From Tretioscincus oriximinensis (taxonomy: Eukaryota > Chordata > Lepidosauria > Squamata > Gymnophthalmidae), in assembly GCA_022410635.1 (NCBI GenBank), contig JAJVDF010000437.1, positions 62,001-126,000 on the forward strand: DNA of 64,000 bases, read 5' to 3'. A program made the position numbers and the translations under genes. The notes under the pieces are model-generated. The model worked only from the letters and a program-made list of their open reading frames with translations. It was not told the DNA's origin and ran no database searches. Of this stretch, positions 26,001 to 38,000 are shown piece after piece (the first letter of the stretch is position 1; every line of letters begins with the position of its first letter).

Positions 26001-29000
26001 AGCCGTACTTTTAGTTTTCTGATGAATCGAATGGCCAGTACACGAAATAAATCCAAGGTAATTTGAGAAATATATGATAGATTGTAACTGTTGCCTTTGG
26101 TTCATATAAATGTATCATTATTNTTTTGTGTGTGGGGATTAGTTATTTTTTGACAGTATCCTTATGGTTGATTAACGGCAGAATAGTACATATAAAGTGT
26201 GTCAGGCACCCTCACTATATTCGTTTAGATGTCTGCTGTAGGCTCTTTCATAGTTTTACTCATTCTGGTTTAGCAGTTTTTCTTACTATTTTGCTGTGAG
26301 CCACCTTTGAAGGTTATAGGATGGAATGTAAATGAATGAGTGAATGAAATAAGTTCATAGTAAATATGAAGACACTGTAGTGACAAACATGGCAAATCAG
26401 ATTTATCCGTAATGTCAAGATCCTAAAAAGCAAATAAGAAATGCTTGAGAAAGACTGACTTTATTCAAAAGAAATGACCATTTGGCTTTCTTTCTACACA
26501 CAATTTGTTTTGCTTTTGCCAAAAAGCCATGTCTCATTTCTTTTAAGCATAACTTTTAGCTGTCAGCTAGTACATAATTTTTGACTTTTAATGTGTTCAA
26601 TCCACTTTTTGTAGATTAAGCCATTGTACAAAAAATTAAGAATTCATATTAAATCAAGGAGAGACTAGGGAATAAGTGGAAAAGAGTAACATGGAAATAT
26701 TTATCTGCAAGAGATGCAAAGGAAATATTTTCAAAGATTTGAGTAACTTTTCCAGTAGTTGTGCAAAGGTTTCTAGGAAGATTACACATTTACACATTTT
26801 GACAGCTAATAAGTTACTTTTCTGAAAATTCTAATTTTTAAGGGAAAAAATAAGGATATCAAAGAGAGAGAGAAACTCAACAAGCATCAGTTTGTTTCCT
26901 CAACTTTTACTGGAGTAATGCCATGCTGCTCATGTGACAAATCACTTTTGGGGAAAGAGTCGTTGCAGTGTTCCTGTAAGTAGCCGTGTTTTGTTGCATA
27001 CAGAGTTGATATCTAAAAATATTTTGTTTGCATTCTATGCTTTTATTTGAAGATTTTATCATACTGTATATAGATCTTGTTACAATTAAGTAATTTTGTG
27101 TGACCCAACATTTTAACTGCTGCACTATGTGTCAGCAATTCTCCTTAGAATGAAGTTTATGCAATAGAATAAGACTTCATCACATTGTACCTATGCGTAA
27201 AGCCTTAACTTGTACAGTTCTTGGTGGCAGCCATATTTGTTTTGAGATTGGGATTCTCAGTTCTTACACAGTAAGATGAAGTAAAGAAAAAGGTGATACT
27301 GAGTCTACACAGTAAGATGAAATAAAGGTGTTACTGAGTCCCATTGTGTTTTTTCAACTTCCCAGGTTAACTATTCACCACTTTTCCTAACATTAAGCTA
27401 GTAATAACATTGTCCTTTCCAGTTATATTGGCTTTTTCTAGCAAGTGATCGTCAGCACTGAAGAACAAGTTAAAGCAAGGATTGGATTATTATATTCTGC
27501 ATTTGAGACAGTTTTTCTTCTTTCAGATTGCAATGCAGTTGTACATAAAAGTTGCAAGGATTGTGCTCCTGCATGTACAAAAGTAAGTACTGTAATTGTC
27601 TATAGACATTATAACTGTTCTATTTTTCCTTCTTTCATTTCCTGCCTTTCCTGAATTAACATGTGAATGGCAGTTCCCTATGTTAGGGTATAATCCAGGA
27701 TAAAGTCCAGTGCAGTAAAGATCTATGTAGCTGGGGATTCTTTTTAAAATTCACTATAAGCCTCTTTGTACACCCATGCTTTTTAAGAAAGATTCAAAAC
27801 CAGTCTAAGAATGGTTGCTTTTGAACATAAGAACATAAGAACAGCCATACTGGATCAGGCCGCAGCCCATCAAGTCCAGCATTCTGTGTCACACAGAGGC
27901 ACACCAGATGCACCTGGACAGTCCGAACAGAGGAAAGCAAAATATGCACCTGTTCATGACTCCCTGCAAAGGTATTTCAAGAGTCCTGCCTGTTGCTCCA
28001 TCCCGGAGGCAACATCCAGACACCCATCCTAGTATCCATTTATACCCTTGGTGTCCATAAACCTGTCTAGTCCTGTCTTGAAACTATCCAAGCTGTTAGC
28101 TTCCACTACCTCTTCAGGTAGGGTTGCCTAAGTTACCTGCTTAGTTTATACTAATCCTTACATGTATGCAAANACATACATCTTAATTTTTGGATATGCA
28201 GATATTTAATTGACAGCTTGACTTATTAGTGATAGTAATTTGAAAACGGTGCTTATCTTGGAGAATTTCATACACTTTATTCTGACAGTTGCCCTAGTTA
28301 ATTTTGTTATAAGAATTGAACTAGGCATGCATTGGACTAAAGGCACGCAGAACTGGATTAGATATGTCAAGTAGAACCATGACAAAACCATATCAATCCA
28401 AATGTTGCTGTCAGTAGTTAACTATTGCTATTAATGTCACTTTACATGGAACAGAACTCCATTGGAAACGTAATGCTGTTGAGTCAAGATGTCTACACAA
28501 CTGTGGGCTTTGACAATTATCCAATAAAAGCACCTGGGTCATTCTTTAGTGTCTGTAGACAGAAGTTCCATGTCTGGATCATTTCACTTGCTTCATAAAT
28601 TATAAAGNAAATTGATGATACCATATTGCAAGGTTTAAGATGGCCCATTTCAGATAATTAACAGTTTATGGGATTGCATTACCTTGAGGGACTTCACAGC
28701 ATTAATGCCATGAGATGAAGTCCTTGATATAATGTTCTCTTAGTGACTCTATTGGTAATAGTTGATCTGCTTTACTGGCAGGAGAATCATATCAATACCT
28801 GCTGAAAATTTGAGGAATGACCTATAAATTTATTTATTTATTCCTTTGTCCTGCCCTATACCAGAATGTTTCAGAGTGGGTGACAATCATAAAAACATAT
28901 TATAAAATAAGCATATTAAAAATAGCAACAATATTTGAATATGGGAAGTGAAGTTGTCTCTTCAGTCAAAGGCTAGGGTAAGAAGGTTCAATAAGTTTTG

Positions 29001-32000
29001 CAGGTCCCAGAAAGAGCAGTTATAAATCAGATAAACTGTGTTCATTTAGTACAAATGTCTTCAAAGTTTTATTTTCTCCAGATATTTCTTCTAAGAATCT
29101 AGACCAAAATGTCTTTGGGGAGAAGGGAATCCCAAAGAACATACAGCAAAGGGGCTAGCAGCACTTTGAGACTAACTTGAGAAAAGTGGTTGGCATAAGC
29201 TTTCGTAGACAGGTCTACTTCAACCACTTTTCTCAAGTTAGTCTCAAAGTGCTGCTAGCCCCTTTGCTGGACTTTCTGCTAGACTAACACGGCTATTTCT
29301 CTGAAAAAGAACATACAGTTATTCATGTTAAGATATACCTGAATGTTTTGGTGTCCCATTTCAAATGCATAGGAGTATTAAGTAATGCCTTAAAATAATT
29401 ATGTCATTTGATGTGGTGATTATATGAAGAAAATTTCTTTCCTTAAAAAATTACACAGAAATTCCCAGAGAAGTGCCACAACAAAAACAAGTCACATGCT
29501 GTCCAGGCAAGTAAGTATTGCAGTAAGCTATTATATATCTTCAAGGAGAGCCTACAGATCAAAATCAAAAGTTCTGGGACTGCTTCCAGAGTTCTGGAAT
29601 GCTTTTGGACTACTTAAAAGCAATCCATACATCTGAGCTTTAGAAGCAGTTGGGGAATAATTGGAGAATGCAATAACTATTAGGAAGGTGGATACTTTGT
29701 TCTCAGTAATTACTGAGAAGAGTCCCCAGTCACAGAAGAATCCACTTTATATCCAATTTAAGGACAGTTTTTGGGTGAAAAGTTGGTATAGTGCCCAGTC
29801 TATAAAGCTGTAGAAGTTTTATTTTAGAAGTTTATTTTAGNCTGCAAAATATTTTACTGAATCATCATTAAATATATGGGCAGGCATCCAAACATTAAGT
29901 CAGGTACCTCCATTGTTTCCTTAGCAGTAGAATTCCATGTTTCATTACAGATATTGTAAAAACAATTGCTGCTCCCAAAGAAGGAAGGAAAGAACAAAGT
30001 TAATCCCTTGAGATCCTGATTATATTTTGATACTGAAATATAAGAAACAGAGTTTTTATTGACTCATTGGACCATCTATTCACCTATATATATATCTATC
30101 TAAACCAAATATTCAAATGGCTTAAATGTGCTCCAGATGTTGTTTCATTACAACATTTGAGGTTCCTGTCTAGTGGTCATATGTGCTGGTAATTGCTTTG
30201 CCACATTTTATACAGATATTTGCCACATTTNGACAGCCCTGCCTAAAGACATCTTTTGCATGCAAAACATAGACTTCCCTTCTCAACTATAATTGTTATT
30301 CAAACAACAAGCTACAAACATAGAATACTTTTCAAAAGGCCTGTCCAATATCTGAAACTGTCTGAAATGTTAACTTTCCAGATCCATCTTTCAGAGATAT
30401 TCCACAGCCAATATTCTCTACAATGCACCCTTCTACCTCAACACCGATTGGATTATCAGCTGTAAAAAAAGATGCATTGCAGCAATCCTATACCTTATCC
30501 AGAAGTGTTCCAAGTACCAGTTTTGAAAGGTAGATGATTCCTTATATTGTCTTGTAGTGAATATGTCACACTGTAATTGAGTCACTACATCTATGTGATT
30601 TTGCTTTATTTCTAGAAAATGCACACCACCATTGGAGCCAGATATTGAGACTGGTGGCTGGAGATCTAGGTCACACTCTGAAGAATTATTACAATCAATA
30701 GGGACAGCTTCCTCAGTTGATTCTTTTATAGTTGAAGGTAAACTGGGAATTTGAAGTGATAGAATGTACATTTCTAAGTGCTAATTACTAATTTATATAA
30801 AATAGTTTCACTCCTGATAAAGGGAAAAAAAGGAATGTTCTGTCACTATTATACTTGCTGCCNGTTAAAAATGTGGGTGTTCTGACCAACCACTCTCGAG
30901 TTTGATATAAAAACTGTAGTCATTATCAGAGGTGTAGAGTGTATTAGTTTACCACAATCAATGAAGCCTAAATAACATGTATAATAGCAAGAATTCAGCA
31001 TAACTTCAGATGCTTTAATTTAAATGAAAAATTCCTCAAAGACTTTCCAAAGTGGAGTGAATAATCAAGCACAGTGCTAATTTGCTGCTGTAAAGAAAAC
31101 AAAAATGTATAGCAAAAAGCCAACAGTGAGAAGGTAGTAACTTGGGGAGATGCCTATAGAACTCCATTTCTTGAAAGTAGAGGTAATTAAAACATTATGT
31201 TGTATGTTTGCTACATCTGAATGATGGGAAGTTTTATTAATATCAGTAGCATGTGGCAACTTTAGCATTCAGGTCTTTCTACCTGGAATGCTTACAGCAC
31301 TAAAATGATAAAATACAACATGACCAACATCATGATAGCAAAAGATTGTATACAGATGAAACCTTGTTACAATGAAATCCAAGGGACCAGAAAAATGTGT
31401 ACGTTATAATGAAACTTCGTTATACTGAAACTACTGCAAAAAAATAACTTCAACAAGTTTTTATAGTAACACACATGTAAATGCCAAAAACCATTGCAAA
31501 AGCGACCTTGATGCACTTGTAAACACCCCAAACCATTGGAAAAGCGACTAAGACCCTGTCCCCACTGAGCCTTATTCTGAACTGTATCATCCATCCACAT
31601 GCCAGTGTAGACTATGGCAGGCTCCATATACTAGAATGTGAATGTTAGGCTTCCATTTTGAGATGCACCCCAGAATGTGGCTCATTGGGGACAATCTAGA
31701 TTTTTTCAGTCCTAACACACCTGGCCTTTGGCTGAGAAACTGCTGTCCTTTCCCTATTTTTTAGATGTGGCTGTTTTTAACATGTTAATTGTGTTTTTAT
31801 TGTTAACTGCCCTAAGTCTTTCAAGTATAGGGCAGTATAAAAGTGTAAACAAACCAACAAACAAACCACTGCAAAAATTACTTCCTGCCTTTTCTTGCAA
31901 ATGCTTTCCCTTGCTACCTTCCATCTCACGAGGATAAATATTTTTATTTTTACACAGGGCCAAATCATTGTCCCAATTATCCACCAGATTCTGAGGATTT

Positions 32001-35000
32001 AGTCTTGCCATTCATTGTTGGTTTGAAAATCTTTTCTGTCACTTTAAAAATCTTACCCTGTACTGAACGCCCCTCAGTTTGTTATAACAGAATAGGCAGA
32101 TGCACAGAAATCAATTTGTTACAGTGAAGGTTTTGTTACAAGGTTCATTATAGNGGGGGGGCATTTTTACATTGCTCTCAATGGTGTTCTGCNAGGACTT
32201 TCCAATTTGTTCGCTACATTGAGAATTTTGTTACAATGATGTTCTTTATAATGAGGTTTCACCCATAGTAATTAAAGAAAGGTCTGTGAGAATGAAGCAT
32301 TCCTCAAGTGACCACAGTGTAAGCTCAATGTTGGTTCAATGGAAAACGATCCATAATTTTAATGATGCAATCAAGAAAACCTTTTGGTAGTAGCCTTTAG
32401 TTTCCCTTGGTGGAGGAACCAGCTCAGAGTCTTAAGTGAAGCAAACCTCAGCATTTGAATAGGTGAGAACAGGGAAAATGCTTAAGACATATGCAAATGC
32501 ACACAGTTATGTCCATGATCTCTACAGTACTTGTGACAATGCATTGTATATTTATATTTGAGATCAGTTTCTCATCCATAGAAGAAACAGTGGATTAAAT
32601 TTCCCAGAGATCAACTGTGTATTATTTTCTCAGATGCTGTTTGAGCCACATCTCTCTTTGGACAAATCTCCTTTCTCTGCCCCCTGCCTGCTACTTTTTC
32701 TTACTTACTTGCTTACCTTCTCCTGGACTAGAAGTTACTGAATTTATTCTTAGATGTCCAATTGCTCTGCCTAACCCCCCTCCCCCCCTCCCACTCACTT
32801 CTGCTTGAAAGGCTGTCAGTTAGCAGCAGCTTCTGATTCCAGCTGCCCTCTGCTCTGGGCAGATGTTGTATGCCATGACTGTCATCCCCTCTGATCAGCA
32901 GCTTACAGCTTCTGCAGGGTTATTCTCCACTTTTGTATGCGNCTGCTAGAGAAGTCGAGCCTTCCACCTCTTCTGGCTTACGATTGGTTATCTATGATTG
33001 CCAGTCAATGATAGTCCATTCAACCTTGGCCAGTTTTAAGTAGTGAACTGTTTATCGGGAACATACCCTGTGTTTTATTACAGTAGCGATATTTTACTTT
33101 GACTTTTGCAGATGATGAAGATGATGACTCTTTGTGGAGCGAGCTCAAGACGGATGCTCTGGAGTTTGAGGGAGAATCTTGGAGTTTAGTCGTAGAGACT
33201 GCATTTTGTAGTAAACAAGAAAAAGATGTTATCAAGCGACAAGATGTGATTTTTGGTTAGTGTGCTATTTCATAAAGCTTGATATGCATATTGATATAGA
33301 ATATATTTCTGTGCCACATAAAGATTGTTCTCAATCCCTTTTTTAGGATTTCTGGGAAATTTGAGATTTCTATTATCTTTTGTGCCATTTTGACTATAAA
33401 TATATATATATTTTTATTTGAACAAAACACACGCGTACACATAAAACAAATTACATATCTTAAAACAAAAACATATCACACATTACATAAACAAAACCCT
33501 CCCCCACCCTCCCCAGGAGATCGTACATGTGTTTCATCAGTATCATGGTTACAATAGTAGTCTTACATCAGATACCATAGCAATAGCATGTGCCAGAGTA
33601 GCGCTTCTATTAAAATTGACACCAACGGCCAACAGTTTCTGCCAATTTCTTTCCCAAGTGGATCTCTGTAGGACACTCCTATGTATGAGGCGTTTTTCTC
33701 TTAATACATNGTATAATAAAAATTCGGACAGATAATCATACCATTGGCTTAACAGCCATTTGCTTTTGTCCTTCCATCCTCTGGCTAAAGTAAGTTGTCC
33801 TGCCCATATTGAACTCTCGATTATATATTTATCTGGGAAAATTTTGACTATAAATATTGAGGTTTACAAGTAGTTTATGAAATGTTTTGATGTTGCTGTG
33901 CTTGTTTTTCCCCTGCAGAACTAATGCAAACAGAAATGCATCATATACATACACTATTTATTATGTCTAAAATATTCAGAAAAGGGATGAAGGAAGAATT
34001 GCAATTGGATCATAGTACCGTGGATAAAATATTCCCTTGCTTGGATGAGCTTCTGGAGCTTCACCAGCAGTTTTTTTGTAGCATGAAGGAACGGCGGCAG
34101 GAGTCATGTCTAGAGGGAAGTGATAGGAATTTTGTAATCAGTAGGATTGGTGATATCCTTGTGCAGCAGGTAAGGCACTAAAATGACTATCAGAATATTT
34201 GTAGGGAAGAGAAAAATTAGCTGTCCTAGAAAGACCTAATGACTTCAGAACAGCAAAACATAAGAGACTCTGGACTGTTTTATTAGACTTGTTTTATTGT
34301 GGCAAGAATACACCTGTATGCACACACATTACACCCCTCCAATATTAGTATTGCAGTTCCGGTTGTTCAAACAAAATATTTGTGTTTTGGGCTAGATTAG
34401 AATTAGGATTAGGGCTTCACTTGTGATCCCAGGAAACAGTGGATGAACAATTGTACAATAATTAATAATATTAGAAGAAAAACATAAAATATAAAACATT
34501 TTTTTAAAAAATACAGNCCAGTCATTANATAAATCAAAATCGATCTGACCTTTGCTTAATGTGCTGAAATAAGACAGTTAATGCCATTATTTGTGATTAC
34601 AATAGTAGAGAAGATTCGTTAGCTTCCTTCTTCTAAATTCATGAGTTTGTATATGTAAACTGCCTAGGAAGAGGGGTCATCTGGCATCATCTCTGAGAAT
34701 TTCTGGGTTCACCTGAGCATATTCCTGCAGAACAAAATTATTTATTTTTCACCCATATATACACATATACAGAATTACTCTTGCTAAGAGTACAGTTCAT
34801 ATAGCCACACAAATAATATCTCATACCCTCCAACCATTCCCCCCTGGACATATCTATAACTATACATGTATGTTACTAGGAATCATTCTTATATCACGTG
34901 TATATACAGGGTGCTTCAAAANATGTATACACACTTTGAACTTCCATAGAAAAATTATTTACTGTTCTACAAAGTTAAATTTCAGGAAATTAGAAAGCTT

Positions 35001-38000
35001 AAAGTCCAATGTAAATAAAACGTAAATAACAAATGTTAATACTGTTCAAATCCGGAAATCCTGAAATTTAACTTTGTAGAACAGTAAATAAATTTTCTAT
35101 GGAAGTTCAAAGTGTGTATATATCTTTTGAAGCACCCTGTATTCGAAGAATATCATGATGGCTTGAATCAAAGATATATTGTCTGTGTCTCACTCTTAAG
35201 CAGTCTTTTCTCTCTGATGAATTCAAATCCCATAAAGTCCAGCAAATAATCAAGCCAATTTTATATTGTCCGTTTAGATTTGTCCATTCATTCTCTGGTG
35301 ATTACAATGTGGCCGCCCAGATACTTTGTTTAACAATCCATAAATTTTAATATTCAAAGTTTCAGTATGATTTGATATTAATAATTGTATTGCTAAAGGT
35401 ATATCAATATTAACTATATTATTGATGTAAGCTGCAATCAAAAATGAAGGAAGTGGGAAGGAATAAAATTTGTCCTGTGTAGAAGCTTTTTAATTGCTAT
35501 CTTTTTTAAAACCAGTTTTCAGAAGAAAATGCAAATAAAATGAAAAGGATATATGGAGAGTTTTGCAGCCATCATAAGGAAGCAGTCAGCATTTTCAAAG
35601 AGCTACAACAAAATAAGAAATTTCAGAATTTCATCAAGGTAAGTACAAAATAGTAGCTAAGCAAAAAATACATTACCTGTTTGGGGGCAAGGATGTAAAT
35701 GCTTACTGTATTTAAGGTTAACATAAAACAAGTAGCTCAATGGTAGCGTAANTAACCTGGAAGGCGGAGAGTTTTCAGACTAGTCTCTTTCCGGAAGTAG
35801 GCAGTGACAAATTCACATCTGTGTTTCTGCCAAGAAACTCTATAGAGATGCCTTTGGATATGTTTATGCAGTCAACTAGAAGTCTGCCATAACTTCCTTG
35901 CCACCAAATATTATGGTGAAAGAGTACACCTTCCTTCCTCAAGGAGTGCAAAACAAAAAGATCACCTTCATATCAAATAAAGAAACAATGATATATTTCA
36001 AATTTCTGTTTTAAAGTTACGTAACAGTAATCTTCTGGCTCGACGTCGAGGAATACCAGAATGCATTCTACTTGTCACTCAAAGAATTACAAAGTATCCA
36101 GTCCTTGTGGAAAGAATACTGCAGTATACCAAAGGTAATGTATTGTCAGTGGGGAAATATCCAGAGGTTGTGTTAGCTAGCAGTCTGGATAGCTTCAAGA
36201 TAAAATTAGATAAATGCATGGAAGCCAAGTGCATCAATAGCCATTAGGATGGGAAAACATGCAGTATTCCTGAAATACCACTTGCAGAGAGTCAAGAACA
36301 AGCTAGGGTTTTGCCTTCTTCTGCTTCATAATGCCGGAGTTGGTGGGACAGAATGCTGGACAAGGTGGGCTGTGGCCCGANTCCTCTTTTGGTCTTATAT
36401 AATTACCTTTTTTAACATGCTAACAGGCTCACTTGTATATAGTAGTTCTTTTTTAGCCCATACTGTATTTAATAATGATTCTTCAAAAATAGACATGCAC
36501 ATCAGTGAGTAGAAGGAATACTTGGTGCAATTTCCCTTGACATTGCTCCAAATACTGGTTTCCTAGTACAATGGTTAGGCTGTGTGAATTGTCTCAGGTT
36601 CGTTCAAGATGGACTTAAATTACATGATGCTGTTTGAGTACCTACATTATCCAAACCTTCAAGCTGAGTAGAGTGGATCAAATATTCACAAATATGTGGC
36701 AGTTGGCTTGAAAGCCTTAATCGGTTGCATTTGATGGTTCTAAAAGCTTCCAGAGCATGTTCATTCTTCAGGAACATAAAAGTTGATAATCTAGAAATAC
36801 ACTTAGAAAAACGAGCAATGTGCTGTGGTCACTTAGGTACTCCTAGACTACTTTGAAGTAGGCTTCAAAATGATTTGAAGGTCAGGAGCTTACATTTGTA
36901 ATTCCCTTATCATTTTACCCTGGACTNAAACATCAGGCTGAAACTGTTTGCCAATAATGACTTACTGTGCTTTCTGCTCCAATGACCGAAACTTATCTGT
37001 GTGGAAGTAATGGCTGCCTCTGTTTTAGCTTCTTTCCTTCTTTCTTGCTTCAACGATGGAAGCCCCACAGTTTGCCAGTAATGGCTGCCTCCATTTTAAC
37101 TTATTTCCCCTTCCTTTTGGCACTAATGACTTAATGTTCAACCTTCTTGCCATGGAATGAGCAGAAGAAGTTATACTCTGCAAACAACCCATCTATGCTG
37201 AACAAGGAAATGCCAGTCTGAGCAAATTCTGATGAGTGTTCGTGACAACATCTCTTCCATTTTCAATCTGTTATGAATGTTTAAATGGGTGACTGCATTG
37301 ATGGGATCTTAAAATGTGCAATTATTAACCATTAAGCTTCTGTCGTGTCATAGCACTTACATTCCTCCATTGAATCTTAGAATCCTGCAAAGACGATCAT
37401 TGGCAATGTGATACCATTGCTGACAACTAGGGATTTATAAATGAACTTATCATCAATTCTTGCCAATGATAAGACACAATTTAAGGGTTAAAAATCTAGC
37501 AAGTGTGGCAGATGATATGGTAATTGGCATAAACAGATGCTGTTGGAGTGTGATACATACAGCACAGTAACTATGCCAGATACAGTGGCTAATCCTTGAA
37601 GCAGCNCTTTGAGCAAAATTTTCCAGCCAGTATTACTGTAAATTTTGTTGGAACAAAGTGAAATATTTAAGCACTGGTGAGCTATCGTCACCCTGGCTTA
37701 GTCTTCTGATACATAGATGCAGCAAAGAAAGATAGATATAGTATGAGAAAATAAATACGTATAGTCCAACTACTTCAGTTCCCCTATTTGATAATATTTC
37801 TACATCAGTATCCTCATCTTACAAGGGTTAGCTAGGATGCTTTTTCCTATTTGCTTACATTGATTTACTTCACTTGTGACTTCCCTTTTTTCACCAGTTA
37901 TCTATGAAGGGGTTAGCAGAAGGTTTGTTTATATTCTGCTTTTCAGTTAAATGTCCTAGTACAGGCCACAACAACAAGATACTACGTAAGAACTTAAGAG

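Larger units (their letters stand above)
31353..32265. mobile_element. Tigger/pogo-like DNA transposon, non-coding remnant
   Basis: The left end CAGATGAAACCTTGTTACAA and the right end (reversed) TGGGTGAAACCTCATTATAA are inverted repeats, with TA on both outer sides (31351-31352 and 32266-32267). Subterminal motifs GTTATAATGAAACTTCGTTA (left) and GAATTTTGTTACAATGATG (right) resemble Tigger-type ends. No transposase is left. It contains a smaller MITE (31557-31693) and a Sauria SINE tail (31790-31865), both apparently later inserts. Confidence 0.7.
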
